From assembly GCA_940337035.1 (NCBI GenBank), contig CALNHX010002958.1:62001-126000 (forward strand): a stretch of DNA of 64,000 bases, in the 5' to 3' direction. The notes under the pieces were generated by a model, which saw only the letters and a list, made by a program, of their open reading frames with translations, was not told where the DNA came from and ran no database searches. The translations under genes were made by a program, and so were the position numbers. Position 1 is the stretch's first letter, and each line of letters opens with the position of its first letter. Positions 25,561-40,769 of the stretch are shown here, piece by piece. Source of the stretch: Agriotes lineatus. Taxonomy: Eukaryota > Arthropoda > Insecta > Coleoptera > Elateridae.

Positions 25561-28500
25561 CTAGTAGCATTTTGATGTCATTAAGAAATCGCATTCAAAC
25601 ACCGAAATAGCGTTACTGAAATTTAAAAATCTAAGAGGGTTTCTACTATCGAAATAAATTCCAAAACGTCTCAGATAATCCGCCAGAGCGTTTACAGGGT
25701 CTAGCATGCCATTTTGTCTACTTCTAAAATAGTAGGTGCCATTCTGATGCATTTAAAATTAGTTTACAGTTGTTTCTGTACAATCTTTATCATTCTGCAA
25801 TTACTGTCTATTAATTATAATATGTTACGTACTGCTAGTAGCATTTTGATGTCATTAAGAAATCGCATTCAAACACCGAAATAGCGTTACTAAAATTTAA
25901 AAATCTAAGAGCGTTTCTACTATCGAAATAAATTCCAAACCGTCTCAGATAGTCCGCCAGAGCGTTTACAGGCTCTAGCATGCCATGTTGTCTACTTCTA
26001 AAATAGTAGGTGCCATTCTGATGCATTTAAAATTAGTTTACAGTTGTTTCTGTACAATCTTTAGCATTCTGCAATTACTGTCTATTAATTATAATATGTT
26101 ACGTACTGCTAGTAGCATTTTGATGTCATTAAGAAATCGCATTCAAACACCGAAATAGCGTTACTAAAATTTAAAAATCTAAGAGCGTTTCTACTATCGA
26201 AATAAATTCCAAAACGTCTCACATAATCCGCCAGAGCGTTTACAGGCTCTAGCATGCCATTTTGTCTACTTCTAAAATAGTAGGTACCATTCTGATTCAT
26301 TTAAAATTAGTTTACAGTTGTTTCTGTACAAACTTTAGCATTCTGCAATTACTGTCTATTAATTATAATATGTTACGTACTGCTAGTAGCATTTTGATGT
26401 CATTAAGAAATCGCATTCAAACACCGAAATAGCGTTACTAACATTTAAAAATCTAAGAGCGTTTCTACTATCGAAATAAATTCCAAAACGTCTCAGATAG
26501 TCCGCCAGAGCGTTTACAGGCTCTAGCATGCCATTTTGTCTACTTCTAAAATAGTAGGTGCCATTCTGATGCATTTAAAATTAGTTTACAGTTGTTTCTG
26601 TACAATCTTTAGCATTCTGCAATTACTGTCTATTAATTATAATATGTTACGTACTGCTAGTAGCATATTGACGTCATTAAGAAATCGCATTCAAACACCG
26701 AAATAGCGTTACTAAAATTTAAAAAATCTAAGAACGTTTCTACTATCGAAATAAATTCCAAAACGCCTTAGATAGTTAGCCAGAGCGTTTACAGGCTCTA
26801 GCATGCCATTTTGTCTACTTCTAAAATAGTAGGTGCCATTCTGATGCATTTAAAATTAGTTTAAAGTTGTTTCTGTACAAACTTTAGCATTCTGCAATTA
26901 CTGTCTATTAATTATAATATGTTACGTACTGCTAGTAGCATTTTGATGTCATTAAGAAATAGCATTCAAACACCGAAATAGCGTTACTAAAATTTAAAAA
27001 TCTAAGAGCGTTTCTACTATCGAAATAAATTCCAAAACGTCTCAGATAGTCCGCCAGAGCGTTTACAGGCTCTAGCATGCCATTTTGTCTACTTCTAAAA
27101 TAGTAGGTGCCATTCTGATGCATTTAAAATTAGTTTACAGTTGTTTCTGTACAATCTTTAGCATTCTGCAATTACTGTCTATTAATTATAATATGTTACG
27201 TACTGCTAGTAGCATTTTGACGTCATTAAGAAATCGCATTCAAACACCGAAATAGCGTTACTAAAATTTAAAAAATCTAAGAACGTTTCTACTATCGAAA
27301 TAAATTCCAAAAATCCTTAGATAGTTAGCCAGAGCGTTTACAGGCTCTAGCATGCCATTTTGTCTACTTCTAAAATAGTAGGTGCCATTCTGATGCATTT
27401 AAAATTAGTTTAAAGTTGTTTCTGTACAAACTTTAGCATTCTGCAATTACTGTCTATTAATTATAATATGTTACGTACTGCTAGTAGCATTTTGATGTCA
27501 TTAAGAAATAGCATTCAAACACCGAAATAGCGTTACTAAAATTTAAAAATCTAAGAGCGTTTCTACTATCGAAATAAATTCCAAAACGTCTCAGATAGTC
27601 CGCCAGAGCGTTTACAGGCTCTAGCATGCCATTTTGTCTACTTCTAAAATAGTAGGTGCCATTCTGATGCATTTAAAATTAGTTTACAGTTGTTTCTGTA
27701 CAATCTTTAGCATTCTGCAATTACTGTCTATTAATTATAATATGTTACGTACTGCTAGTAGCATTTTGACGTCATTAAGAAATCGCATTCAAACACCGAA
27801 ATAGCGTTACTAAAATTTAAAAAATCTAAGAACGTTTCTACTATCGAAATAAATTCCAAAAATCCTTAGATAGTTAGCCAGAGCGTTTACAGGCTCTAGC
27901 ATGCCATTTTGTGTACTTCTAAAATAGTAGGTGCCATTCTGATGCATTTAAAATTAGTTTACAGTTGTTTCTGTACAATCTTTAGCATTCTGCAATTACT
28001 GTCTATTAATTATAATATGTTACGTACTGCTAGTAGCATTTTGATGTCATTAAGAAATCGCATTCAAACACCGAAATAGCGTTACTAAAATTTAAAAATC
28101 TAAGAGCGTTTCTACTATCGACATAAATTCCAAAACGTCTCAGATAATCCGCCAGAGCGTTTACAGGGTCTAGCATGCCATTTTGTCTACTTCTAAAATA
28201 GTAGGTGCCATTCTGATGCATTTAAAATTAGTTTACAGTTGTTTCTGTACAATCTTTAGTATTCTGCAATTACTGTCTATTAATTATAATATGTTACGTA
28301 CTGCTAGTAGCATTTTGATGTCATTAAGAAATCGCATTCAAACACCGAAATAGCGTTACTAAAATTTAAAAATCTAAGAGCGTTTCTACTATCGAAATAA
28401 ATTCCAAACCGTCTCAGATAGTCCGCCAGAGCGTTTACAGGGTCTAGCATGCCATTTTGTCTACTTCTAAAATAGTAGGTGCCATTCTGATGCATTTAAA

Positions 28501-29125
28501 ATTAGTTTACAGTTGTTTCTGTACAATCTTTAGCATTCTGCAATTACTGTCTATTAATTATAATATGTTACGTACTGCTAGTAGCATTTTGATGTCATTA
28601 AGAAATCGCATTCAAACACCGAAATAGCGTTACTAAAATTTAAAAATCTAAGAGCGTTTCTACTATCGAAATAAATTCCAAAACGTCTCAGATAATCCGC
28701 CAGAGCGTTTACAGGGTCTAGCATGCCATTTTGTCTACTTCTAAAATAGTAGGTGCCATTCTGATGCATTTAAAATTAGTTTACAGTTGTTTCTGTACAA
28801 TCTTTAGCATTCTGCAATTACTGTCTATTAATTATAATATGTTACGTACTGCTAGTAGCATTTTGATGTCATTAAGAAATCGCATTCAAACACCGAAATA
28901 GCGTTACTAAAATTTAAAAATCTAAGAGCGTTTCTACTATCGAAATAAATTCCAAAACGTCTCAGATAATCCGCCAGAGCGTTTACAGGGTCTAGCATGC
29001 CATTTTGTCTACTTCTAAAATAGTAGGTGCCATTCTGATGCATTTAAAATTAGTTTACAGTTGTTTCTGTACAATCTTTAGCATTCTGCAATTACTGTCT
29101 ATTAATTATAATATGTTACGTACTG
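25561..29125. repeat. Higher-order repeat II, copy 1 (3565 bp, 13 monomers)
   Basis: Thirteen monomers in fixed order, carrying private variants: TACTGAAATTT with GAGGGTTTC (25616), CATGTTGTC (25984), CACATAATCC plus TAGGTACCATTCTGATTC (26220-26298), ACTAACATTT (26438), three B-type monomers, GTGTACTTC (27911), ATCGACATAAATT (28119) and TTTAGTATTC (28256). All recur in the same order exactly 3565 bp later. The unit contains three A/B dimers. Confidence 0.9.
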
Positions 29126-32100
29126 CTAGTAGCATTTTGATGTCATTAAGAAATCGCATTCAAACACCGAAATAGCGTTACTGAAATTTAAAAATCTAAG
29201 AGGGTTTCTACTATCGAAATAAATTCCAAAACGTCTCAGATAATCCGCCAGAGCGTTTACAGGGTCTAGCATGCCATTTTGTCTACTTCTAAAATAGTAG
29301 GTGCCATTCTGATGCATTTAAAATTAGTTTACAGTTGTTTCTGTACAATCTTTATCATTCTGCAATTACTGTCTATTAATTATAATATGTTACGTACTGC
29401 TAGTAGCATTTTGATGTCATTAAGAAATCGCATTCAAACACCGAAATAGCGTTACTAAAATTTAAAAATCTAAGAGCGTTTCTACTATCGAAATAAATTC
29501 CAAACCGTCTCAGATAGTCCGCCAGAGCGTTTACAGGCTCTAGCATGCCATGTTGTCTACTTCTAAAATAGTAGGTGCCATTCTGATGCATTTAAAATTA
29601 GTTTACAGTTGTTTCTGTACAATCTTTAGCATTCTGCAATTACTGTCTATTAATTATAATATGTTACGTACTGCTAGTAGCATTTTGATGTCATTAAGAA
29701 ATCGCATTCAAACACCGAAATAGCGTTACTAAAATTTAAAAATCTAAGAGCGTTTCTACTATCGAAATAAATTCCAAAACGTCTCACATAATCCGCCAGA
29801 GCGTTTACAGGCTCTAGCATGCCATTTTGTCTACTTCTAAAATAGTAGGTACCATTCTGATTCATTTAAAATTAGTTTACAGTTGTTTCTGTACAAACTT
29901 TAGCATTCTGCAATTACTGTCTATTAATTATAATATGTTACGTACTGCTAGTAGCATTTTGATGTCATTAAGAAATCGCATTCAAACACCGAAATAGCGT
30001 TACTAACATTTAAAAATCTAAGAGCGTTTCTACTATCGAAATAAATTCCAAAACGTCTCAGATAGTCCGCCAGAGCGTTTACAGGCTCTAGCATGCCATT
30101 TTGTCTACTTCTAAAATAGTAGGTGCCATTCTGATGCATTTAAAATTAGTTTACAGTTGTTTCTGTACAATCTTTAGCATTCTGCAATTACTGTCTATTA
30201 ATTATAATATGTTACGTACTGCTAGTAGCATATTGACGTCATTAAGAAATCGCATTCAAACACCGAAATAGCGTTACTAAAATTTAAAAAATCTAAGAAC
30301 GTTTCTACTATCGAAATAAATTCCAAAACGCCTTAGATAGTTAGCCAGAGCGTTTACAGGCTCTAGCATGCCATTTTGTCTACTTCTAAAATAGTAGGTG
30401 CCATTCTGATGCATTTAAAATTAGTTTAAAGTTGTTTCTGTACAAACTTTAGCATTCTGCAATTACTGTCTATTAATTATAATATGTTACGTACTGCTAG
30501 TAGCATTTTGATGTCATTAAGAAATAGCATTCAAACACCGAAATAGCGTTACTAAAATTTAAAAATCTAAGAGCGTTTCTACTATCGAAATAAATTCCAA
30601 AACGTCTCAGATAGTCCGCCAGAGCGTTTACAGGCTCTAGCATGCCATTTTGTCTACTTCTAAAATAGTAGGTGCCATTCTGATGCATTTAAAATTAGTT
30701 TACAGTTGTTTCTGTACAATCTTTAGCATTCTGCAATTACTGTCTATTAATTATAATATGTTACGTACTGCTAGTAGCATTTTGACGTCATTAAGAAATC
30801 GCATTCAAACACCGAAATAGCGTTACTAAAATTTAAAAAATCTAAGAACGTTTCTACTATCGAAATAAATTCCAAAAATCCTTAGATAGTTAGCCAGAGC
30901 GTTTACAGGCTCTAGCATGCCATTTTGTCTACTTCTAAAATAGTAGGTGCCATTCTGATGCATTTAAAATTAGTTTAAAGTTGTTTCTGTACAAACTTTA
31001 GCATTCTGCAATTACTGTCTATTAATTATAATATGTTACGTACTGCTAGTAGCATTTTGATGTCATTAAGAAATAGCATTCAAACACCGAAATAGCGTTA
31101 CTAAAATTTAAAAATCTAAGAGCGTTTCTACTATCGAAATAAATTCCAAAACGTCTCAGATAGTCCGCCAGAGCGTTTACAGGCTCTAGCATGCCATTTT
31201 GTCTACTTCTAAAATAGTAGGTGCCATTCTGATGCATTTAAAATTAGTTTACAGTTGTTTCTGTACAATCTTTAGCATTCTGCAATTACTGTCTATTAAT
31301 TATAATATGTTACGTACTGCTAGTAGCATTTTGACGTCATTAAGAAATCGCATTCAAACACCGAAATAGCGTTACTAAAATTTAAAAAATCTAAGAACGT
31401 TTCTACTATCGAAATAAATTCCAAAAATCCTTAGATAGTTAGCCAGAGCGTTTACAGGCTCTAGCATGCCATTTTGTGTACTTCTAAAATAGTAGGTGCC
31501 ATTCTGATGCATTTAAAATTAGTTTACAGTTGTTTCTGTACAATCTTTAGCATTCTGCAATTACTGTCTATTAATTATAATATGTTACGTACTGCTAGTA
31601 GCATTTTGATGTCATTAAGAAATCGCATTCAAACACCGAAATAGCGTTACTAAAATTTAAAAATCTAAGAGCGTTTCTACTATCGACATAAATTCCAAAA
31701 CGTCTCAGATAATCCGCCAGAGCGTTTACAGGGTCTAGCATGCCATTTTGTCTACTTCTAAAATAGTAGGTGCCATTCTGATGCATTTAAAATTAGTTTA
31801 CAGTTGTTTCTGTACAATCTTTAGTATTCTGCAATTACTGTCTATTAATTATAATATGTTACGTACTGCTAGTAGCATTTTGATGTCATTAAGAAATCGC
31901 ATTCAAACACCGAAATAGCGTTACTAAAATTTAAAAATCTAAGAGCGTTTCTACTATCGAAATAAATTCCAAACCGTCTCAGATAGTCCGCCAGAGCGTT
32001 TACAGGGTCTAGCATGCCATTTTGTCTACTTCTAAAATAGTAGGTGCCATTCTGATGCATTTAAAATTAGTTTACAGTTGTTTCTGTACAATCTTTAGCA

Positions 32101-32690
32101 TTCTGCAATTACTGTCTATTAATTATAATATGTTACGTACTGCTAGTAGCATTTTGATGTCATTAAGAAATCGCATTCAAACACCGAAATAGCGTTACTA
32201 AAATTTAAAAATCTAAGAGCGTTTCTACTATCGAAATAAATTCCAAAACGTCTCAGATAATCCGCCAGAGCGTTTACAGGGTCTAGCATGCCATTTTGTC
32301 TACTTCTAAAATAGTAGGTGCCATTCTGATGCATTTAAAATTAGTTTACAGTTGTTTCTGTACAATCTTTAGCATTCTGCAATTACTGTCTATTAATTAT
32401 AATATGTTACGTACTGCTAGTAGCATTTTGATGTCATTAAGAAATCGCATTCAAACACCGAAATAGCGTTACTAAAATTTAAAAATCTAAGAGCGTTTCT
32501 ACTATCGAAATAAATTCCAAAACGTCTCAGATAATCCGCCAGAGCGTTTACAGGGTCTAGCATGCCATTTTGTCTACTTCTAAAATAGTAGGTGCCATTC
32601 TGATGCATTTAAAATTAGTTTACAGTTGTTTCTGTACAATCTTTAGCATTCTGCAATTACTGTCTATTAATTATAATATGTTACGTACTG
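29126..32690. repeat. Higher-order repeat II, copy 2 (3565 bp, 13 monomers)
   Basis: Direct tandem copy of 25561-29125 with every diagnostic variant shifted by 3565 bp, for example ATCGACATAAATT at 31684 and TTTAGTATTC at 31821. Few if any differences are visible by eye, so the duplication is recent compared with monomer divergence. A degraded partial third copy follows at 32691-34610. Confidence 0.9.
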
Positions 32691-34610
32691 CTAGTAGCAT
32701 TTTGATGTCATTAAGAAATCGCATTCAAACACCGAAATAGCGTTACTAAAATTTAAAAATCTAAGAGCGTTTCTACTATCGAAATAAATTCCAAACCGTC
32801 TCAGATAGTCCGCCAGAGCGTTTACAGGCTCTAGCATGCCATTTTGTCTACTTCTAATATAGTAGGTGCCATTCTGATGCATTTAAAATTAGTTTACAGT
32901 TGTTTCTGTACAATCTTTAGCATTCTGCAATTACTGTCTATTAATTATAATATGTTACGTACTGCTAGTAGCATTTTGATGTCATTAAGAAATCGCATTC
33001 AAACACCGAAATAGCGTTACTAAAATTTAAAAATCTAAGAGCGTTTCTACTATCGAAATAAATTCCAAAACGTCTCAGATAATCCGCCAGAGCGTTTACA
33101 GGCTCTAGCATGCCATTTTGTCTACTTCTAAAATAGTAGGTGCCATTCTGATATATTTAAAATTAGTTTACAGTTGTTTCTGTACAAACTTTAGCATTCT
33201 GCAATTACTGTCTATTAATTATAATATGTTACGTACTGCTAGTAGCATTTTGATGTCATTAAGAAATCGCATTCAAACACCGAAATAGCGTTACTAACAT
33301 TTAAAAATCTAAGAGCGTTTCTACTATCGAAATAAATTCCAAAACGTCTCAGATAGTCCGCCAGAGCGTTTACAGGCTCTAGCATGCCATTTTGTCTACT
33401 TCTAAAATAGTAGGTGCCATTCTGATGCATTTAAAATTAGTTTACAGTTGTTTCTGTACAATCTTTAGCATTCTGCAATTACTGTCTATTAATTATAATA
33501 TGTTACGTACTGCTAGTAGCATATTGACGTCATTAAGAAATCGCATTCAAACACCGAAATAGCGTTACTAAAATTTAAAAAATCTAAGAACGTTTCTACT
33601 ATCGAAATAAATTCCAAAACGCCTTAGATAGTTAGCCAGAGCGTTTACAGGCTCTAGCATGCCATTTTGTCTACTTCTAAAATAGTAGGTGCCATTCTGA
33701 TGCATTTAAAATTAGTTTACAGTTGTTTCTGTACAAACTTTAGCATTCTGCAATTACTGTCTATTAATTATAATATGTTACGTACTGCTAGTAGCATTTT
33801 GATGTCATTAAGAAATAGCATTCAAACACCGAAATAGCGTTACTAAAATTTAAAAATCTAAGAGCGTTTCTACTATCGAAATAAATTCCAAAACGTCTCA
33901 GATAGTCCGCCAGAGCGTTTACAGGCTCTAGCATGCCATTTTGTCTACTTCTAAAATAGTAGGTGCCATTCTGATGCATTTAAAATTAGTTTACAGTTGT
34001 TTCTGTACAATCTTTAGCATTCTGCAATTACTGTCTATTAATTATAATATGTTACGTACTGCTAGTAGCATTTTGACGTCATTAAGAAATCGCATTCAAA
34101 CACCGAAATAGCGTTACTAAAATTTAAAAAATCTAAGAACGTTTCTAGTATCGAAATAAATTCCAAAAATCCTTAGATAGTTAGCCAGAGCGTTTACAGG
34201 CTCTAGCATGAAATTTTGTGTACTTCTAAAATAGTAGGTGCCATTCTGATGCATTTAAAATTAGTTTACAGTTGTTTCTGTACAATCTTTAGCATTCTGC
34301 AATTACTGTCTATTAATTATAATATGTTACGTACTGCTAGTAGCATTTTGATGTCATTAAGAAATCGCATTCAAACACCGAAATAGCGTTACTAAAATTT
34401 AAAAATCTAAGAGCGTTTCTACTATCGAAATAAATTCCAAAAATCCTTAGATAGTCCGCCAGAGCGTTTACAGGCTCTAGCATGCCATTTTGTCTACTTC
34501 TAAAATAGTAGGTGCCATTCTGATGCATTTAAAATTAGTTTACAGTTGTTTCTGTACAATCTTTAGCATTCTGCAATTACTGTCTATTAATTATAATATG
34601 TTACGTACTG
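32691..34610. repeat. Higher-order repeat II, partial diverged copy
   Basis: Monomer order resembles the 3565-bp unit from its second third onward: the ACTAACATTT monomer at 33294, B-type monomers at about 33510 and 34060, and GTGTACTTC at 34218. At least one monomer is missing (a 3291-bp spacing between ACTAACATTT copies instead of 3565), and there are extra substitutions such as CTAATATAG and GATATATTT. Confidence 0.65.
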
Positions 34611-37600
34611 CTAGTAGCATTTTGACGTCATTAAGAAATCGCATTCAAACACCGAAATAGCGTTACTAAAATTTAAAAATCTTAGAGCGTTTCTACTATC
34701 GAAATAAATTCCAAAACGTCTCAGATAATCCGCCAGAGCGTTTACAGGATCTAGCATGCCATTTTGTCTACTTCTAAAATAGTAGGTGTCATTCTGATGC
34801 ATTTAAAATTAGTTTACAGTTGTTTATGTACAATCTTTAGCATTCTGCAATTACTGTCTATTAATTATAATATGTTACGTACTGCTACTAGCATTTTGAT
34901 GTCATTAAGAAATCGCATTCAAACACCGAAATAGCGTTACTAAAATTTAAAAAATCTAAAAGCGTTTCTACTATCGAAATAAATTCCAAAACGTCTCAGA
35001 TAGTCCGCCAGAGCGTTTACAGGCTCTAGCATGCCATTTTGTCTACTTCTAAAATAGTAGGTGCCATTCTGATGCATTTAAAATTAGTTTACAGTTGTTT
35101 CTGTAAAATCTTTAGCATTCTGCAATTACTGTCTATTAATTATAATATGTTACGTACTGCTAGTAGCATTTTGATGTCATTAAGAAATCGCATTCAAACA
35201 CCGAAATAGCGTTACTAAAATTTAAAAATCTAAGAGCGTTTCTACTATCGAAATAAATTCCAAAACGTCTCAGATAGTCCGCCAGAGCGTTTACAGGCTC
35301 TAGCATGCCATTTTGTCTACTTCTAAAATAGTAGGTGCCATTCTGATGCATTTAAAATTAGTTTACAGTTGTTTCTGTAAAATCTTTAGCATTCTGCAAT
35401 TACTGTCTATTAATTATAATATGTTACGTACTGCTAGTAGCATTTTGACGTCATTAAGAAATCGAATTCAAACACCGAAATAGCGTTACTAAAATTTAAA
35501 AATCTAAGAGCGTTTCTACTATCGAAATAAATTCCAAAACGTCTCAGATAATCCGCCAGAGCGTTTACAGGCTCTAGCATGCAATTTTGTCTACTTCTAA
35601 AATAGTAGGTGTCATTCTGATGCATTTAAAATTAGTTTACAGTTGTTTATGTAGAATCTTTAACATTCTGCAATTACTGTCTATTAATTATAATATGTTA
35701 CGTACTGCTACTAGCATTTTGATGTCATTAAGAAATCGCATTCAAACACCGAAATAGCGTTACTAAAATTTAAAAATCTAAGAGCGTTTCTACTATCGAA
35801 ATAAATTCCAAAACGTCTCAGATAGTCCGCCAGAGCGTTTACAGGCTCTAGCATGCCATTTTGTCTGCTTCTAAAATAGTAGGTGCCATTCTGATGCATT
35901 TAAAATTAGTTTACAGTTGTTTTTGTAAAATCTTTAGCATTCTGCAATTACTGTCTATTAATTATAATATGTTACGTACTGCTAGTAGCATTTTGATGTC
36001 ATTAAGAAATCGCATTCAAACACCGAAATAGCGTTACTAAAATTTAAAAATCTAAGAGCGTTTCTACTATCGAAATAAATTCCAAAACGTCTCAGATAGT
36101 CCGCCAGAGCGTTTACAGGCTCTAGCATGCCATTTTGTCTACTTCTAAAATAGTAGGTGCCATTCTGATGCATTTAAAATTAGTTTACAGTTGTTTCTGT
36201 AAAATCTTTAGCATTCTGCAATTACTGTCTATTAATTATAATATGTTACGTACTGCTAGTAGCATTTTGATGTCATTAAGAAATCGCAATCAAACACCGA
36301 AATAGAGTTACTAAAATTTAAAAATCTAAGAGCGTTTCTACTATCGAAATAAATTCCAAAACGTCTCAGATAGTCCGCCAGAGCGTTTACAGGCTCTAGC
36401 ATGCCATTTTGTCTACTTCTAAAATAGTAGGTGCCATTCTGATGCATTTAAAATTAGTTTACAGTTGTTTCTGTAAAATCTGTAGCATTCTGCAATTACT
36501 GTCTATTAATTATAATTACGTACTGCTAGTAGCATTTTGACGTCATTAAGAAATCGCATTCAAACACCGAAATAGCGTTACTAAAATTTAAAAATCTAAG
36601 AGCGTTTCTACTATCGAAATAAATTCCAAAACGTCTCAGATAATCCGCCAGAGCGTTTACAGGCTCTAGCATGCCATTTTGTCTACTTCTAAAATAGTAG
36701 GTGTCATTCTGATGCATTTAAAATTAGTTTACAGTTGTTTATGTACAATCTTTAACATTCTGCAATTACTGTCTATTAATTATAATATGTTACGTACTGC
36801 TACTAGCATTACTAGCGTTACTAAAATTTAAAAATCTAAGAGCGTTTCTACTATCGAAATAAATTCCAAAACGTCTCAGATAGTCCGCGAGAGCGTTTAC
36901 AGGCTCTAGCATGCCATTTTGTCTACTTCTAAAATAGTAGGTGCCATTCTGATGCATTTAAAATTAGTTTACAGTTGTTTCTGTAAAATCTTTAGCATTC
37001 TGCAATTACTGTCTATTAATTATAATATGTTACGTACTGCTAGTAGCATTTTGACGTCATTAAGAAATCGCATTCAAACACCGAAATAGCGTTACTAAAA
37101 TTTAAAAATCTAAGAGCGTTTCTACTATCGAAATAAATTCCAAAACGTCTCAGATAGTCCGCCAGAGCGTTTACAGGCTCTAGCATGGCATTTTGTCTAA
37201 CTCTAAAATAGTAGGTGCCATTCTGATGCATTTAAAATTAGTTTACAGTTGTTTCTGTAAAATCTTTAGCATTCTGCAATTACTGTCTATTAATTATAAT
37301 ATGTTACGGACTGCTAGTAGCATTTTGACGTCATTAAGTAATCGCATTCAAACAGCGAAATAGCGTTACTAAAGTTTAAAAAATCTAAGAACGTTTCTAC
37401 TATCGAAATAAATTCCAAAACGCCTTAGACAGTTAGCCAGAGCGTTTACAGGCTCTAGCATGCCATTTTGTCTACTTCTAAAATAGTAGGTGCCATTCTG
37501 ATGCATTTAAAATTAGTTTACAGTTGTTTCTGTACAAACTTTAGCATTCTGCAATTACTGTCTATTAATTATAATATGTTACGTACTGCTAGTAGCATTT

Positions 37601-40600
37601 TGATGTCATTAAGAAATCGCATTCAAACACCGAAATAGCGTTACTAAAATTTAAAAATCTAAGAGCGTTTCTACTATCGAAATAAATTCCAAAACGTCTC
37701 AGATAGTCCGCCAGAGCGTTTACAGGCTCTAGCATGCCATTTTGTCTACTTCTAAAATAGTAGGTGCCATTCTGATGCATTTAAAATTAGTTTACAGTTG
37801 TTTCTGTACAATCTTTAGCATTCTGCAATTACTGTCTATTAATTATAATATGTTACGTACTGCTAGTAGCATTTTGACGTCATTAAGAAATCGCATTCAA
37901 ACACCGAAATAGCGTTACTAAAATTTAAAAAATCTAAGAACGTTTCTACTATCGAAATAAATTCCAAAACGCCTTAGATAGTTAGCCAGAGCGTTTACAG
38001 GCTCTAGCATGCCATTTTGTCTACTTCTAAAATAGTAGGTGCCATTCTGATGCATTTAAAATTAGTTTACAGTTGTTTCTGTACAATCTTTAGCATTCTG
38101 CAATTACTGTCTATTAATTATAATATGTTACGTACTGCTAGTAGCATTTTGACGTCATTAAGAAATCGCATTCAAACACCGAAATAGCGTTACTAAAATT
38201 TAAAAATCTAAGAGCGTTTCTACTATCGAAATAAATTCCAAAACGCCTTAGATAGTTAGCCAGAGCGTTTACAGGCTCTAGCATGCCATTTTGTCTACTT
38301 CTAAAATAGTAGGTGCCATTCTGATGCATTTAAAATTAGTTTACAGTTGTTTCTGTACAATCTTTAGCATTCTGCAATTACTGTCTATTAATTATAATAT
38401 GTTACGTACTGCTAGTAGCATCATGACGTCATTAAGAAATCGCATTCAAACACCGAAATAGCGTTACTAAAATTTAAAAAATCTAAGAACGTTTCTACTA
38501 TCGAAATAAATTCCAAAACGCCTTAGATAGTTAGCCAGAGCGTTTACAGGCTCTAGCATGCCATTTTGTCTACTTCTAAAATAGTAGGTGCCATTCTGAT
38601 GCATTTAAAATTAGTTTACAGTTGTTTCTGTACAAACTTTAGCATTCTGCAATTACTGTCTATTAATTATAATATGTTACGTACTGCTAGTAGCATTTTG
38701 ATGTCATTAAGAAATCGCATTCAAACACCGCAATAGCGTTACTAAAATTTAAAAATCTAAGAGCGTTTCTACTATCGAAATAAATTCCAAAACGTCTCAG
38801 ATAGTCCGCCAGAGCGTTTAGAGGCTCTAGCATGCCAATTTGTCTACTTCTAAAATAGTAGGTGCCATTCTGATGCATTTAAAATTAGTTTACAGTTGTT
38901 TCTGTACAAACTTTAGCATTCTGCAATTACTGTCTATTAATTATAATATGTTACGTACTGCTAGTAGCATTTTGACGTCATTAAGAAATCGCATTCAAAC
39001 ACCGAAATAGCGTTACTAAAATTTAAAAATCTAAGAGCGTTTCTACTATCGAAATAAATTCCAAAACGCCTTAGATAGTTAGCCAGAGCGTTTACAGGCT
39101 CTAGCATGCCATTTTGTCTACTTCTAAAATAGTAGGTGCCATTTTGATGCATTTAAAATTAGTTTACAGTTGTTTCTGTACAAACTTTAGCATTCTGCAA
39201 TTACTGTCTATTAATTATAATATGTTACGTACTGCTAGTAGCATTTTGATGTCATTAAGAAATCGCATTCAAACACCGAAATAGCGTTACTAAAATTTAA
39301 AAATCTAAGAGCGTTTCTACTATCGAAATAAATTCCAAAACGTCTCAGATAGTCCGCCAAAGCGTTTACAGGCTCTAGCATGCCATTTTGTCTACTTCTA
39401 AAATAGTAGGTGCCATTCTGATGCATTTAAAATTAGTTTACAGTTGTTTCTGTACAATCTTTAGCATTCTGCAATTACTGTCTATTAATTATAATATGTT
39501 ACGTACTGCTAGTAGCATTTTGACGTCATTAAGAAATCGCATTCAAACACCGAAATAGCGTTACTAAAAGTTAAAAAATCTAAGAACGTTTCTACTATCG
39601 AAATAAATTCCAAAAATCCTTAGATAGTTAGCCAGGGCGTTTACAGGCTCTAGCATGCCATTTTGTGTACTTCTAAAATAGTAGGTGCCATTCTGATGCA
39701 TTTAAAATTAGTTTACAGTTGTTTCTGTAAAATCTTTAGCATTCTGTAATTACTGTCTATTAATTATAATATGTTACGTACTGCTAGTAGCATTTTGTTG
39801 TCATTAAGAAATCGCATTCAAACACCGAAATAGCGTTACTAAAATTTAAAAATCTAAGAGCGTTTCTACTATCGAAATAAATTCCAAAACGTCTCAGATA
39901 GTCCGCCAGAGCGTTTACAGGCTCTAGCATGCCATTTTGTCTACTTCTAAAATAGTAGGTGCCATTCTGATGCATTTAAAATTAGTTTACAGTTGTTTCT
40001 GTACAATCTTTAGCATTCTGCAATTACTGTCTATTAATTATAATATGTTACGTACTGCTAGTAGCATTTTGACGTCATTAAGAAATCGCATTCAAACACC
40101 GAAATAGCGTTACTAAAATTTAAAAATCTAAGAGCGTTTCTACTATCGAAATAAATTCCAAAACGTCTCAGATAGTCCGCCAGAGCGTTTACAGGCTCTA
40201 GCATGCCATTTTGTCTACTTCTAAAATAGTAGGTGCCATTCTGATGCATTTAAAATTAGTTTACAGTTGTTTCTGTACAATCTTTAGCATTCTGCAATTA
40301 CTGTCTATTAATTATAATATGTTACGTACTGCTAGTAGCATTTTGACGTCATTAAGAAATCGCATTCAAACACCGAAATAGCGTTACTAAAAGTTAAAAA
40401 ATCTAAGAGCGTTTCTACTATCGAAATAAATTCCAAAACGTCTCAGATAGTCCGCCAGAGCGTTTACAGGCTCTAGCATGCCATTTTGTGTACTTCTAAA
40501 ATAGTAGGTGCCATTCTGATGCATTTAAAATTAGTTTACAGTTGTTTCTGTACAATCTTTAGCATTCTGCAATTACTGTCTATTAATTATAATATGTTAC

Positions 40601-40769
40601 GTACTGCTAGTAGCATTTTGAAGTCATTAAGAAATCGCATTCAAACACCGAAATAGCGTTACTAAAATTTAAAAATCTAAGAGCGTTTCTACTATCGAAA
40701 TAAATTCCAAAACGCCTTAGATAGTTAGCCAGAGCGTTTACAGGCTCTAGCATGCCATTTTGTCTACTT

